Source of the DNA: Parachlamydiales bacterium
GTDB taxonomy: Bacteria > Chlamydiota > Chlamydiia > Chlamydiales > Rhabdochlamydiaceae
Assembly: GCA_003153295.1 (NCBI GenBank)
Contig: PLXY01000003.1
Coordinates: forward strand, 30,489-94,488
DNA: 64,000 nucleotides
Direction: 5' to 3'
The notes below the pieces were generated by a model that saw nothing but the letters and a program-made list of their open reading frames with translations, searched no databases and was not told the DNA's origin. Made by a program: the position numbers and the translations under genes. This document shows, piece after piece, positions 18,994 through 29,615 of the stretch (position 1 is the stretch's first letter; each line of letters begins with the position of its first letter).

Positions 18994-19428
18994 CGCTTTC
19001 GGACGATTGATCGAAGAGATAATCGCTTCCGTGTCTATCACTTCAGTGAGAAAATGTTCTAACACTTTCAAAATGAACTTCGGTGTGTTGTAAACACCTG
19101 CGGTTGAAAAGACAATTTCTAGATGAGGTTTAGTGTTTTGAAGAAGGGCGATAAAGGTGATCGTCAGGGATGTTTCTTGGAGCATTTTTGGTAAAATCCA
19201 AACGACGAACTGTTCGTTAAAAAGCGTTACTTTATCGGGCGTTTCCAAAACATGAAAATAATGCATCAAATCTTCATGGGTTGTCACTTGGTCGAATTTT
19301 TCATGCTTGAGCAGGCCTAAGTCGTGCAACATATTCAGGTCGACGGTGATAACACCATCGGGAGCATGTTTCGGCAAGTTTTGAGAGAATTCAACAAAAG
19401 CTTCTTCCAACTGTGATGGCGACATCAT
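18988..19428 (-). CDS. Hypothetical protein
   Basis: Intact 146 aa ORF. Confidence 0.6.
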   Translation of the reverse strand: MMSPSQLEEAFVEFSQNLPKHAPDGVITVDLNMLHDLGLLKHEKFDQVTTHEDLMHYFHVLETPDKVTLFNEQFVVWILPKMLQETSLTITFIALLQNTKPHLEIVFSTAGVYNTPKFILKVLEHFLTEVIDTEAIISSINRPKAS

Positions 19429-19587
19429 CTATGCCCACCTCTCCCTTGATGATTTGTTTTCTAAATACCTATCCCCGCATGACATATCAACTAATTTCTT
19501 TAATATATTTTAACCACTTCAGGATCAATGCATAAGAAAAGACTGCTTTTCGAATAAGTGCAAATTCAGGCATAAGTATTGGCCACT

Positions 19588-20859
19588 ATGCTGGGACGAG
19601 CGTTCATTTTTCTTTCATTCTTTTTACCGATTCTGGAGGCAAAACCTCTTAAAGTAGAGGTCTCAGCACCTTCAGCGATTCTGATGAATGCCGAGACAGG
19701 CGCCATCCTCTATGCGAAAAATATCCACGAGAAACAGTATCCTGCGAGTACGACGAAAATCGCCACGGCTCTCTATGTTCTAGAGCAAAAGGAAGAAAAG
19801 CTGAACGATATGTTAGAAGTCTCTTACCAGGCTTTAAAAACAGTCCCGGCTCATTTAAGACAAGCTTCTGACTCCAAATACTCCTCCCACACTCTTGAGC
19901 CTGATGGAACTAACATGGGCCTTCGGCCCGGTGAGTCGCTTTCCGTGTATAGCCTTCTCCATGGCCTTCTTTTAAGTTCAGGCAATGATGCGGCAAATGT
20001 GCTAGCGGAATATACCAGCGGTTCCCTAGATCAATTTGTTACCGAGCTTAACGTGTTTTTTAAGTGCCATGGGATTCGAGAGACTCATTACACGAACTCT
20101 CACGGCCTACACCATTCTCAACATTGGACGACTGCCTACGATATGGCACTCATGACTAAGCTGGCATTAAAGAAAGCCGTTTTTAGAGAGATTGTTAAAA
20201 CATCCCGCTACCATTGTCCTCAGAGCAATAAGCAGCCTGCCCGGTATCTTTCCCAGCATAATAAACTTCTAAGGCCAGGACCGTATTTCTATCCTAAAGC
20301 AATCGGTGTGAAAACAGGGTATGTGGCAAAGGCGGGACATACGTTTGTAGGGGCGGCAACGCATGAAGGAAGAACGTTGATCGCAGTCCTGCTCAATTGC
20401 GCAGAGAGCGCGCATCGATTTAGAGATTCGATCAAGCTGTTTGAAGCCGCTTTTGCAGAGAAACTCATCGCTCGCGTGCTGTTTGCCAAAGAAAGCGATA
20501 GCTTTTCTCGTGTGATCAGCGGAGCTCAAGGTCCTTTAGATGCAGTTCTGAAAGAAGACTTAGTCTTGAATTATTATCCGGCTGAAGAACCGGCATTTCG
20601 GGCTGAAATTGCGTGGCATCCCTCTAAGCTTCCGATTAAATCGCAAGAAACGGTTGGTACCTTACGCTTAGTGGCAGAAGATGGAACCATTTTACGCCAA
20701 CTTCCGGTGTTTGCTGCCCATGATGTCAATCAAAAGTGGTGGTCTGTCATGGGAGATTTATGCCAAGACTACAAGCCGTTCCTTCTAGCGGTATTCTTAG
20801 GCGGTCAAGTCTTCTTGCTTCTTTTCTATTTCTTGAGAAAGAATCAAAAAGTCGCTTAA
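19588..20859 (+). CDS. dacF: D-alanyl-D-alanine carboxypeptidase (PBP5/6-like)
   Basis: STTKIATALYVLE (SxxK), SGNDAAN (SxN), GVKTGYVAKAGHTFVGAA (KTG); C-terminal TM anchor. Confidence 0.93.
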   Translation: MLGRAFIFLSFFLPILEAKPLKVEVSAPSAILMNAETGAILYAKNIHEKQYPASTTKIATALYVLEQKEEKLNDMLEVSYQALKTVPAHLRQASDSKYSSHTLEPDGTNMGLRPGESLSVYSLLHGLLLSSGNDAANVLAEYTSGSLDQFVTELNVFFKCHGIRETHYTNSHGLHHSQHWTTAYDMALMTKLALKKAVFREIVKTSRYHCPQSNKQPARYLSQHNKLLRPGPYFYPKAIGVKTGYVAKAGHTFVGAATHEGRTLIAVLLNCAESAHRFRDSIKLFEAAFAEKLIARVLFAKESDSFSRVISGAQGPLDAVLKEDLVLNYYPAEEPAFRAEIAWHPSKLPIKSQETVGTLRLVAEDGTILRQLPVFAAHDVNQKWWSVMGDLCQDYKPFLLAVFLGGQVFLLLFYFLRKNQKVA

Positions 20860-21642
20860 AGAGAGATTTTCAGGTCTGACCTGCAGTCCTTTCCCGATTT
20901 TTTCTAATCCTCGATCGATGCTTTCAAGAGTGTAAATCAGTTTCAGAGAAGCGCGGATCATTTTCCTCCGTTGCTGAAAGGCCCGGCGTGTCATCGCAAA
21001 AAAGGCTTCTTCAGAAGAAACGGGCGGATGATCTTTTAAGTGAAATTTTACGACAGCCGATTTGACGCGGGGAGGTGGATAAAAACATGTGGGCTCTACA
21101 GTAAACCCGTATTCCGGCTGAGAATAAAATTGCACAAACACGGTAATGGAACTGTAATCTTTTGTGCTAGGATGTGCTATAAAGCGGGCAGAGACTTCTT
21201 TTTGCACCATGACGGTGATGGACTCAAAAAATTCTTTTTTAGGAAGAAATCCTGTTAAAATGGGGGTGGTAATTTGATAAGGGAGATTTGCCACTAACTT
21301 GGTCTTAGGCTTTAAAAGTTTAGAGAGATCCTGCTCGAGGATATCGCCTTCGATCACGTTCAAACGGCCATCTTCTGTTTGCAACCTGGTAAGAGCCCTA
21401 GCAAATTTTCGATCTTTTTCTACAGCCAAAACATGAGCGCCGCGAGCTAGTAATTCTTCTGTCAGCACGCCAGGACCAGGGCCAATCTCTAAAACCGAAT
21501 CTCCCGGCTGAACTCCTGCCAAGGTAACGATCTTGCGGATAATGTTGCCGTCGATGAGAAAATTTTGAGAAAGGCTTTTTTTAGGAAAAGCATCGATTTC
21601 TTCAAGAAAAGCGCGCAATTCGGATGGTTTATAGAGTGGCAT
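20797..21642 (-). CDS. rsmA: 16S rRNA dimethyladenosine transferase
   Basis: SQNFLIDGNIIRKIV, VLEIGPGPGVLTEELL, VANLPYQITTPIL. Confidence 0.96.
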   Translation of the reverse strand: MPLYKPSELRAFLEEIDAFPKKSLSQNFLIDGNIIRKIVTLAGVQPGDSVLEIGPGPGVLTEELLARGAHVLAVEKDRKFARALTRLQTEDGRLNVIEGDILEQDLSKLLKPKTKLVANLPYQITTPILTGFLPKKEFFESITVMVQKEVSARFIAHPSTKDYSSITVFVQFYSQPEYGFTVEPTCFYPPPRVKSAVVKFHLKDHPPVSSEEAFFAMTRRAFQQRRKMIRASLKLIYTLESIDRGLEKIGKGLQVRPENLSLSDFLILSQEIEKKQEDLTA

Positions 21643-22691
21643 TATTTAGCCAAAAAAGGCTCAAAGCGTGCAGGAATATCGAGAGATTTCTCATCGAAGT
21701 TAAACCGTTGATGGAGTCTTGTTAGATAAGATTTATACTCTTGCTCAGCAGTCTGATTGAGCAGTTTCTCTTTCAGGTCATTGGAGATCGCTGTAAAAGT
21801 AGGAGGGTTGGTCTTTATGTGCTCTTTCAGATGAAAAATACGGACAACAGTGGTTCCATCCCGGCTCAGCTGGGCTGTAGGAGGACTCCACTCAGAAGGT
21901 TTTAATTTAGAAAGCGCGTCGCGGTGAGCTTGAGAGACGGCTTTATCTTCTAAAGAAAATTCTTGAGAGACAGCAAGGGTTGCAGTGGATTCTGGAGGGA
22001 GCTGCGCTTTATAAAGATCTGCAGCAACTGTCAAACTTTCCTGTGCTTTTTCTTTCAGCGCAGCGAGTTTAAGAGCGATTTCTTGACTGGAGGCTTCGTC
22101 AGCTGCGCGGATTGTCACAAACTGATACTTCCATTCTTCTTTGGCAGGATTCTCTTGGAGATATTTCTGATAAGCGTCCTTGATTTCCTTGGAGGTCACT
22201 TTTTGCAGGACTTTCGATGTCACGCGGAATCCTTGGATTTTCTGTACGAGCATATCCTGATGGACCATATCGCGGGCTTCATCATAGGAGATACCGAGTT
22301 TTTCTAAAGCGCCCATCACGCCGATCTTATCATTGCTGAAACGATTTTGGATTTCCTCTCGTACTTCACCATCAGACACCTTGACTTCTCGGCTTTCAGC
22401 ATCCCCTACCATGAGTTCGCGATCCACCATTTGCTGGAGTGTTTGCCGCCATTGTGTTGAGTAGAATTGATACCGCGCCGTTTTTGATTCCATGTATTGC
22501 GGATAATAACGGCTTAAAAAAACATCCATCTGTTTCATCACATCGAGGACGGAGATATTTTTCCCATTCAGATTAATCAAAATCCGGTTTTGGACCACGA
22601 TTTCTTGAACCTGCTCAACGGGGGGCATTGGAGGGTTTTGCGCTGCAACAGTTCCGAAGAGAAGAGCTGAAAAAATGAGTGTTTTAAGCAT
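21642..22691 (-). CDS. SurA-like periplasmic chaperone / parvulin-family protein
   Basis: Signal peptide; SurA N-terminal-like region (NRILINLNGKNISVLDVMKQMD...LMVQKIQGFRV). Confidence 0.7.
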   Translation of the reverse strand: MLKTLIFSALLFGTVAAQNPPMPPVEQVQEIVVQNRILINLNGKNISVLDVMKQMDVFLSRYYPQYMESKTARYQFYSTQWRQTLQQMVDRELMVGDAESREVKVSDGEVREEIQNRFSNDKIGVMGALEKLGISYDEARDMVHQDMLVQKIQGFRVTSKVLQKVTSKEIKDAYQKYLQENPAKEEWKYQFVTIRAADEASSQEIALKLAALKEKAQESLTVAADLYKAQLPPESTATLAVSQEFSLEDKAVSQAHRDALSKLKPSEWSPPTAQLSRDGTTVVRIFHLKEHIKTNPPTFTAISNDLKEKLLNQTAEQEYKSYLTRLHQRFNFDEKSLDIPARFEPFLAK

Positions 22692-22871
22692 AGGATAAGA
22701 TGGTACCATATTGAAGATTTTTTGTTATCCTTTTTGAAAAGTAATTTTTTCTTGGATATTTGGAAATGAACCTCGAAGATTTGATGCAAAATGATAGAAA
22801 CCTTCTTGTTGAAATAGGCTGTACTAAATAATTTAATCGTAATAAAATCTCTTACGAAAAAAGAGGTTAAT

Positions 22872-24203
22872 ATGTCTGTTGCTAAAATCGATGTCACGAC
22901 TGCTACGCTACCTGTTCTGGTTGCACAATCCTTGGAAGACAATATGCAGATAGCTAAAAAATTATTACCCGCCCTTAAAAGATTAGATGGCGATATTCAT
23001 CAACTCATTCGAACCGTAAAGGACGAGAATTCCTCTGATTTGCATACTTTAAGTGAGTCGTATGACAGTTTTTATCTGCAGCGAGGTCAATTAACTATTC
23101 TTAACGAATCCAATGATTTAACAAACTTTCAAAAAAAGGAATTTGATACGGCTCTTAAAAATATCACGGATATGATGGGTTTGATACAAACCCTCATCAG
23201 TTCGTCCAGTTCAGATAAAACCCCAGGTAAATCCCCTCGTTTATGCACCATAACCCTCGAATGGATTCATTCTGCCAGCGAAATGCTCGCAACACCTAAA
23301 CCCCTTGAAACTCATCAAATAACTTTTACGACAAATGCAAAAATTGCAAGTGCTGTCCAAAAAGGATTTATTGAACTGACAGAAATATTTAAACGAACCA
23401 AAGAGGAACTCAATTCGAATAACAATAATTCTATGCTAGAGAAATTGAAATTGATTGAGGCTAAACAAAAAAAACTAGACCGAGTTGTGCAAAATAGTGA
23501 GCAATTAAGTGTAAATCAAAAGAATATATTTAAATTATTCTTTGAAACCTGTGAGACACCCCGAGTTCGATTTCTTACAAATTGGGGTTTAATTGGGCGC
23601 TACCAATTTATGCAAGACGTGGATGCTCCCGATTTATCTTTAGATGGAAGCAATCCTGAGTTTCAGATCACTCAGTTTTTGGACCCATCTAATAATACCC
23701 CAATGGTAAGCTTATCTTCTAAGGTTGCTATACCTAAAGAAAAATCGACAGAGGAAAAAAAAGAAAGTAGGGATAGAGCACCCTCTTCAAGCGAACCTCC
23801 AGGTCCAAATCTTCAAAGAAAACCATCCCTTAGTTTGAGCAGCAGCTTCAATAGACTAAGTCTCAATCTTTTTAAACGTGAGCCCTCCAAAGATTCAAAT
23901 TCCAGTCTCACAGGGGAAGAAAAATCTAAAACGGAAGATGCTAAAACCACTTCTGGGAAATCTAAAGAAGAACTGAGTCCTAAAGAGAAAAAACCAGATA
24001 CATTTAAATTAGAAACAAAGCCGGATGCTAGTTCTTTCAATACTCCGACCGAAAGTCCTAAGGACAAGTATCTGTCAGAACCACCTTTATCTCCTCCTAG
24101 TGATAGATCAAAACCAGCTGATCCCTCAAAATTACGCAAATCGTCAGTTATCAAGGATTGGCTAAATAAAGGAAAAGAGACCAAAGCCAATTCCAAGCCT
24201 TAG
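22872..24203 (+). CDS. Hypothetical protein with helical N-terminus and Ser/Pro/Lys-rich disordered C-terminus
   Basis: Low-complexity tail SLSSSFNRLSLNLFKREPSKDSNSSLTGEEKSKTEDAKTTSGKSKEELSPKEKK. Confidence 0.65.
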   Translation: MSVAKIDVTTATLPVLVAQSLEDNMQIAKKLLPALKRLDGDIHQLIRTVKDENSSDLHTLSESYDSFYLQRGQLTILNESNDLTNFQKKEFDTALKNITDMMGLIQTLISSSSSDKTPGKSPRLCTITLEWIHSASEMLATPKPLETHQITFTTNAKIASAVQKGFIELTEIFKRTKEELNSNNNNSMLEKLKLIEAKQKKLDRVVQNSEQLSVNQKNIFKLFFETCETPRVRFLTNWGLIGRYQFMQDVDAPDLSLDGSNPEFQITQFLDPSNNTPMVSLSSKVAIPKEKSTEEKKESRDRAPSSSEPPGPNLQRKPSLSLSSSFNRLSLNLFKREPSKDSNSSLTGEEKSKTEDAKTTSGKSKEELSPKEKKPDTFKLETKPDASSFNTPTESPKDKYLSEPPLSPPSDRSKPADPSKLRKSSVIKDWLNKGKETKANSKP

Positions 24204-24913
24204 TTAGATAAAGATGACTTCATATGGGCATGAGTTTTTCTTAAAAACTCTTCTAAATCTATTTCTGTCGATGAATCTATCGTGAAATGAGCCCGAGAAA
24301 AATCGTGTTGTTTTGTAAAGCTATTGGGGACCGCAAAAGTCAAAAGTCCAGCGGTAACCGCTGCTTGAACACCAGGACCGCTGTCTTCAAAAGCGATGCA
24401 GCGGGAGGGATGGACTCCTAACTGTTTAGCGGTATGGAGATAGATATAAGGCTTAGGTTTATTCGTTCCTTCCGGATCGGAATAATCATCCAGGTCGTCT
24501 TTGCCGGAGATAATGATATCAAAGAGTCCTGCTAAATCAAACCGGTTCAAATTTAAGAGAAGTTCTTTTTTTGCTGCGGCAGAAGCGACTCCCATTTTAA
24601 TTCCGAGGGTGTGTTTTTGCTCAGCTAGTTGTCTGACAAGCTTCAATGTTCTTTCGATCGGAGTAACAAGGTGAGAATGCAACTCCCGAAAAGCTTTTCG
24701 AGTATCTTCTAAAAGAGCTTCGGGTGAACCCACCTTTATTTTTTCATGGAGTTTTTGTGCGATATGCGGTCCTGAGAAGCCAGCAAAAGCTGCAGATTCT
24801 TCCAAAGTAAGGGAGCCTCCATGTGTCTGAAGAGCGACTTGCCAGCTTAAAAAGTAAGCGTGTTCACTGTCAATGAGTGTTCCGTCGCAGTCGAAAATAA
24901 TTCCTATCGTCAT
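24200..24913 (-). CDS. HAD-family hydrolase (phosphoglycolate phosphatase/beta-phosphoglucomutase-like)
   Basis: IIFDCDGTLIDSEHAYF; CIAFEDSGPGVQAAVTAGL. Confidence 0.9.
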   Translation of the reverse strand: MTIGIIFDCDGTLIDSEHAYFLSWQVALQTHGGSLTLEESAAFAGFSGPHIAQKLHEKIKVGSPEALLEDTRKAFRELHSHLVTPIERTLKLVRQLAEQKHTLGIKMGVASAAAKKELLLNLNRFDLAGLFDIIISGKDDLDDYSDPEGTNKPKPYIYLHTAKQLGVHPSRCIAFEDSGPGVQAAVTAGLLTFAVPNSFTKQHDFSRAHFTIDSSTEIDLEEFLRKTHAHMKSSLSN

Positions 24914-26004
24914 GGTTTTTTCCTTTTGAGCGAGATCGCAAAAAAACCGTCCATTCCATTGGCAAGAGGTAGCGTCTGAAAGGTTTCAACGATTTCTAAT
25001 CCAAATGTCTCTTGGAAGTAAGCGGCTTGCTGCTCGTTTTCTTGCGGCAAGATACTGCAAGTCATGTAAACGATAGTGCCGTTGGGGTGTAGATATGAAA
25101 GGGCTTCTTGGAAGATCTCCCGTTGTTCTAAGATCAGATTTTCTAAACGAACAGGTTCGAATTTCCATTTTAGATCGGGATTGCGGCGGAAGGTCCCGGT
25201 TCCGGTACAGGGGACGTCGACGATAACCCAATCCATTTTGTTTTTTTGAGAAGAAGTGAGAGAGAATTGAACATTTTGGATGCCGGCGCGGTTCAAACGT
25301 TTGCGAGCTTCTTGGAGGGGGTGCGGCCGGATGTCATGTAAATAAATTTGCCCTGTATTTTCCAAACGATGCGCAAAAGCTAAGGTTTTTCCTCCGGCTC
25401 CAGCACAAAAATCGAGAACATGTTGTTTTAGTTTTACTTTGACGAGCTCTGCAGCCATCTGGCTTGCCTCATCTTGAATTTCAAAAAGACCTTCTGTGAA
25501 TTCAGGCAGAGTGAAAAAATTAATTTTTTCATGAAAATGAATTCCATGAGGTGATTGAGGGCAAGCTGAAACTTTAAAATGGGACCATTTTTGTAAGAGC
25601 TGATCGCGCGATATTTTTAGGGGATTGGCGCGGACTGTCAATGGAGCGCGAACGTTGCTGATCAAACCGATCTCTTGCGTTTTTTTTTCGCCATAGGCTT
25701 CGACGAGCAGTTCGTAAAGAGAAAGCGGCATTCCATAACGGACATGAACGGGGATCGTCGTATCCTGGAGATGGGTCAGCGGCTCTAAAGGCGAAGGGCC
25801 TAACTTTAGATGTTGATAAAGGTTTTTCCAGCGGATGTAGTGGTATAGAGTTTCACTGATAAAAAGACGGTCTTTAGAGCCTAGCGCTTTATGGAAACGA
25901 AAATAGCGGCTGAGCAAAGCGTCTAAAGGAATCTTTTGCGATTCCAAGCTTTCCAAAACTGTAGAAAGATGATATTGTCTAAATTCCATATGGATTGCCG
26001 ACAT
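24910..26004 (-). CDS. RsmB/NOP-family RNA (cytosine-C5) methyltransferase
   Basis: VLDFCAGAGGKTLAFA, VDVPCTGTGTFRRNPDLKWK, YMTCSILPQENEQQ. Confidence 0.9.
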   Translation of the reverse strand: MSAIHMEFRQYHLSTVLESLESQKIPLDALLSRYFRFHKALGSKDRLFISETLYHYIRWKNLYQHLKLGPSPLEPLTHLQDTTIPVHVRYGMPLSLYELLVEAYGEKKTQEIGLISNVRAPLTVRANPLKISRDQLLQKWSHFKVSACPQSPHGIHFHEKINFFTLPEFTEGLFEIQDEASQMAAELVKVKLKQHVLDFCAGAGGKTLAFAHRLENTGQIYLHDIRPHPLQEARKRLNRAGIQNVQFSLTSSQKNKMDWVIVDVPCTGTGTFRRNPDLKWKFEPVRLENLILEQREIFQEALSYLHPNGTIVYMTCSILPQENEQQAAYFQETFGLEIVETFQTLPLANGMDGFFAISLKRKKP

Positions 26005-26032
26005 TATAACCTGAACTTGTTGGAGAAGAAAG

Positions 26033-26470
26033 ATGAAAAAAGTTTTCTTTATGCTCGGGAGGATTTGCTTAAGCTTAGTTTTCATCTGCTGGGTTGCAAA
26101 TCAAATTTTGAATTGGGACTTAACTCATCAAGCATTTGTCACAAGTCTTTGTGATTGGATCGTTTATCCCGGACTCCCTGATCAAGTTCAAAAACTTTTT
26201 AATCTCTTCCTTTCTTACTCATCGCTTCTCGTTGTGTTGGGCGCTATTTTTGCAGGACTGGGAGGTTTACTGGTCCTTTTGGGTTTTAAAATCCGTTTAG
26301 GGGCTATTTTGCTGATCCTTTTCTTGATTCCTATGACGATTATCATGCATGCTTTTTGGATGTATAACGGGGCGGTGCAGGAGAGCCAAATGGGGATGTT
26401 TTTAACAAATATTAGCATCCTGGGCGGTCTGTTGATTTTGGCTTCATGCAATAGTGGAGGAGAAGCGTGA
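26033..26470 (+). CDS. DoxX-like membrane protein
   Basis: Four hydrophobic helices with DoxX-like layout. Confidence 0.6.
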   Translation: MKKVFFMLGRICLSLVFICWVANQILNWDLTHQAFVTSLCDWIVYPGLPDQVQKLFNLFLSYSSLLVVLGAIFAGLGGLLVLLGFKIRLGAILLILFLIPMTIIMHAFWMYNGAVQESQMGMFLTNISILGGLLILASCNSGGEA

Positions 26471-28044
26471 CATTTTCTTGGAAGGCCGCAGGAATTTTTG
26501 TCTTAAGCTGGCTCATTGTAGCGCTAGGACAGCCGGCCTGGAGTCCTTGGCTAGCTCCGATTGCCGCTTGCATAGGCTATGCGCTTTTTTGGAAATTAGC
26601 TGCTGAGATCCCTTTTTCTAAAAAAAGATTCTGGACGGCGACAGGATGGTTTAGCGCTGTGCAGTTGATCCAGCTTTCTTGGATGACGAGCGTCGAGTTC
26701 CAAGGTTTTTATATTCTATTAGTTTATTTTGCCGTGGCTTTTTGGCTGGGACTCCAGTTTGGTCTTGTGACGTTATTCATCGATAAAATCCCTATGGTCG
26801 CCACTGCAGCTTGCTGGACACTTCTAGAATGGGCGCGGCTCTATGTCCTTTGCGGCTTCACCTGGAATCCCGTGGGTTTAAGTCTTTCCGCGTTTGCAAT
26901 GCCGATGCAAGCGGCATCTATTTTTGGAATTTTAGGCCTTTCTTTTTTAGTGATCTTGACCAACTTGGCCTTTTGGAAAAAACGGCGTGGTGTCGCAGTC
27001 TCTCTGGCACTTTTTCCTTATGTGTTCGGTATCATTCACACAGCCTTACATGCAGAGAAAATTGATCAAAGTCAGACGATGACAATCGGCCTGGTCCAGA
27101 CAGGGCTTCTTCCTTCCCAAAAAATCCCTATCGATGGATTTTCTAAAGATTTTATTCCTCCCGCTCAACAGTGGCATCGTATTATTAATCTTCTCAAAGA
27201 CACGAAAGAACCGATGGACTTAGTGGTCTTGCCAGAGTTTTCTGTTCCGCTTTCGGCAAATTATGACGCTTATCCCGGTTCTGTGGTGCGTTTTATTCTA
27301 GAAGATGTGTTTGGAGAAGAGGCTGTAAAAAATATCGGGATGAACCAAAAAACAAAAGTCTCGAATCAATTTTGGGTCCGTAGCATTGGAAAACTTTTTA
27401 AGACCGATGTTATTGCAGGTCTGGAAGCAGAAGACGAGGGGCATCATTTCAGTTCGGCTTTTTACTGCCAGCACGATCATGATAAAGTTCATCGGTATGA
27501 TAAGCAGATTTTACTTCCCTTAGCAGAATATGTCCCTTTCGAATGGGTTAAATCGTTAACGCGCGCTTATGGGATCTCCGAGTTCTTTACTCATGGCAAA
27601 GAGTCAAAGGTTTTTGGAGGCAAAGTGCCGCTTTCAATGTCTATTTGTTATGAAGAGACCTTTTCTCACTTGATGCGTCAAAGCCGGCAGAAAGGGGCTA
27701 ACCTTTTTGTCAATTTGACCAATGATAACTGGTATCCGAACTCACGGCTGCCTCAGCAACATTTTGATCACGCCCGCCTTCGCGCGATTGAAAATGGCGT
27801 GCCGATGGTCCGCGCTTGCAATACGGGCGTGACTGCAGCTGTCGATAGTTTAGGAAGGATCATTGGACAGATTGTCGATGAAAAAACAGCCGGTGTTTTG
27901 GTCGCAAAAGTGCCGCTTTATCACTATTCTACTCTATATAGTCTTTGGGGAGATTGGGGGATTGTTTTACTATCTTCCTTTTTTCTTTTAATTTGCTTTT
28001 ATTCGGGTGGTTTTAGATTGAAGAGATGCTCTCACCCAAGCTAA
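26467..28044 (+). CDS. lnt: Apolipoprotein N-acyltransferase
   Basis: N-terminal TM region; nitrilase-like domain with VVLPEFSVPL, SICYEETFS, NLTNDNWYPNSRLPQQHFDHARLRAIENGVPMVRACNTG. Confidence 0.95.
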   Translation: MTFSWKAAGIFVLSWLIVALGQPAWSPWLAPIAACIGYALFWKLAAEIPFSKKRFWTATGWFSAVQLIQLSWMTSVEFQGFYILLVYFAVAFWLGLQFGLVTLFIDKIPMVATAACWTLLEWARLYVLCGFTWNPVGLSLSAFAMPMQAASIFGILGLSFLVILTNLAFWKKRRGVAVSLALFPYVFGIIHTALHAEKIDQSQTMTIGLVQTGLLPSQKIPIDGFSKDFIPPAQQWHRIINLLKDTKEPMDLVVLPEFSVPLSANYDAYPGSVVRFILEDVFGEEAVKNIGMNQKTKVSNQFWVRSIGKLFKTDVIAGLEAEDEGHHFSSAFYCQHDHDKVHRYDKQILLPLAEYVPFEWVKSLTRAYGISEFFTHGKESKVFGGKVPLSMSICYEETFSHLMRQSRQKGANLFVNLTNDNWYPNSRLPQQHFDHARLRAIENGVPMVRACNTGVTAAVDSLGRIIGQIVDEKTAGVLVAKVPLYHYSTLYSLWGDWGIVLLSSFFLLICFYSGGFRLKRCSHPS

Positions 28045-28060
28045 TTTTTTGGAGGTCTCT

Positions 28061-28660
28061 ATGACTCAAAACATACTCTTTGGCATCAGATTGAGTGTAG
28101 ATAGAAAATTCATTCACGGATTAATTGCACAAAGCTTTGATAAATATCATATTATTCCATTCGATGTTAATGAGAATCAGATGGTAGAGCTTGTAAAAAA
28201 ACAGAGTCATAAAATCCCTTTTTGGAATACTCCTGCAGTCTTTTTATGTACGAGCTATTGTTGCTTGGGCAGGCTGGACGATATCCTCAATTGGTATCCT
28301 TTATTTAAAAAATGCAAAGCTGTTGCCATCATTCGTGTTTTGGATTCGCACAAAAATGATGAAGTGGAAGCTAGTGATTGGGATAAGAACTGCTGGGATC
28401 AGGCATGCCAGTTTCACTTTAAAAAAGATCGCATATTAGAAAATATCCCTTTTAAGGTCATTACTATCCGAAGTGACCAAACAGAGCTGACTAAGGAGCA
28501 AGTTGCCGATTTAAAAGGCATCGTCGAAGCTCAAGTGCCTAAAAAACTGACATGGAACAACATCAAAGGGCCTCTTCAGAAAGGGGGTGTAGTTCTCTTT
28601 TTAGTGACTGTCCTCGGACTGCTTTTCAACAATTTTTTTTGGAAGCCTCAAAAGAGTTGA
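28061..28660 (+). CDS. Hypothetical protein with C-terminal TM anchor
   Basis: Intact ORF; GGVVLFLVTVLGLLFNNFFW tail. Confidence 0.6.
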   Translation: MTQNILFGIRLSVDRKFIHGLIAQSFDKYHIIPFDVNENQMVELVKKQSHKIPFWNTPAVFLCTSYCCLGRLDDILNWYPLFKKCKAVAIIRVLDSHKNDEVEASDWDKNCWDQACQFHFKKDRILENIPFKVITIRSDQTELTKEQVADLKGIVEAQVPKKLTWNNIKGPLQKGGVVLFLVTVLGLLFNNFFWKPQKS

Positions 28661-28769
28661 TCTTTTTTGCAGCCTCTAATTGCTATTTATTATTTTAGTT
28701 GCATCAAAAAAGGTTGGTCCCCGAATCATCCTTGTTTGGAAATCCCTCAATGCGATAGATTTCTTCTTA

Positions 28770-29615
28770 ATGCCCTTAAAACAAAAAACCCTAAAAAAAG
28801 AAGTTGTCTTTCATGGCAAAAGCCTATTCATAGGCCAAGATGTCGTGGTAAGGCTGATCCCCGCATCTCCGAATACGGGAATAATATTCCGAAGAACCGA
28901 TTTACCCGGAATGCCTTCTATTTCGGCCAAAACAGAACAAGTGCGAGATGCAACACGTTGCACAAAGGTTGTTGAGGGGGAGCATTCGGTTCAAACGATC
29001 GAACATTTCATGGCAGCAGTAAGAGCCAGCGAAATCGATAATTTAATTGTCGATATCTCAGGACCTGAAATGCCGATTTTTGATGGAAGCTCGCAGCCTT
29101 TCATGCAAATGATCGACGAAGCGGGACTGGTTGAGCAAGCAGAAGGCAAAGATTTATATGTTCTCGATCAACCTTTTTCGTGGTCACAAGGGGATACGTA
29201 TTTGATTGCTCTTCCTGCTGAAGAATACCGCATTAGCTATACTCTCCATTATCCCCAATCGCCTTACCTTCGATCGCAATATTATTCCTGTGTTGTCAAA
29301 CCCGATATATTCCGTACCGAAATCGCCCCTTGCCGGACCTTCACGCTTTATCAAGAAATTGCCCCTTTGATTGAAAAAGGGCTTCTTAAAAATGCTGCTT
29401 TGGATTGTGGAGTTGTCATTGATGGAGAAAAAGTCCTAAATCCTGAAGGAGTCCGTTTCCCTGATGAAATGGTACGACATAAGATTTTAGATATCATCGG
29501 AGATTTTGCTTTGCTCGGCTGCACTTTTAATGCTCATCTTATCGCGATTAAAACAGGCCATGCTGCTAATCACACCGTTGCTAAAGAGTTACGCAAATTT
29601 TTGAGGAAAAAATGA
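28770..29615 (+). CDS. lpxC: UDP-3-O-acyl-N-acetylglucosamine deacetylase
   Basis: EGEHSVQTIEHFMAAVRASEIDNL, FPDEMVRHKILDIIGDFALLG, GHAANHTVAKELRK. Confidence 0.95.
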   Translation: MPLKQKTLKKEVVFHGKSLFIGQDVVVRLIPASPNTGIIFRRTDLPGMPSISAKTEQVRDATRCTKVVEGEHSVQTIEHFMAAVRASEIDNLIVDISGPEMPIFDGSSQPFMQMIDEAGLVEQAEGKDLYVLDQPFSWSQGDTYLIALPAEEYRISYTLHYPQSPYLRSQYYSCVVKPDIFRTEIAPCRTFTLYQEIAPLIEKGLLKNAALDCGVVIDGEKVLNPEGVRFPDEMVRHKILDIIGDFALLGCTFNAHLIAIKTGHAANHTVAKELRKFLRKK

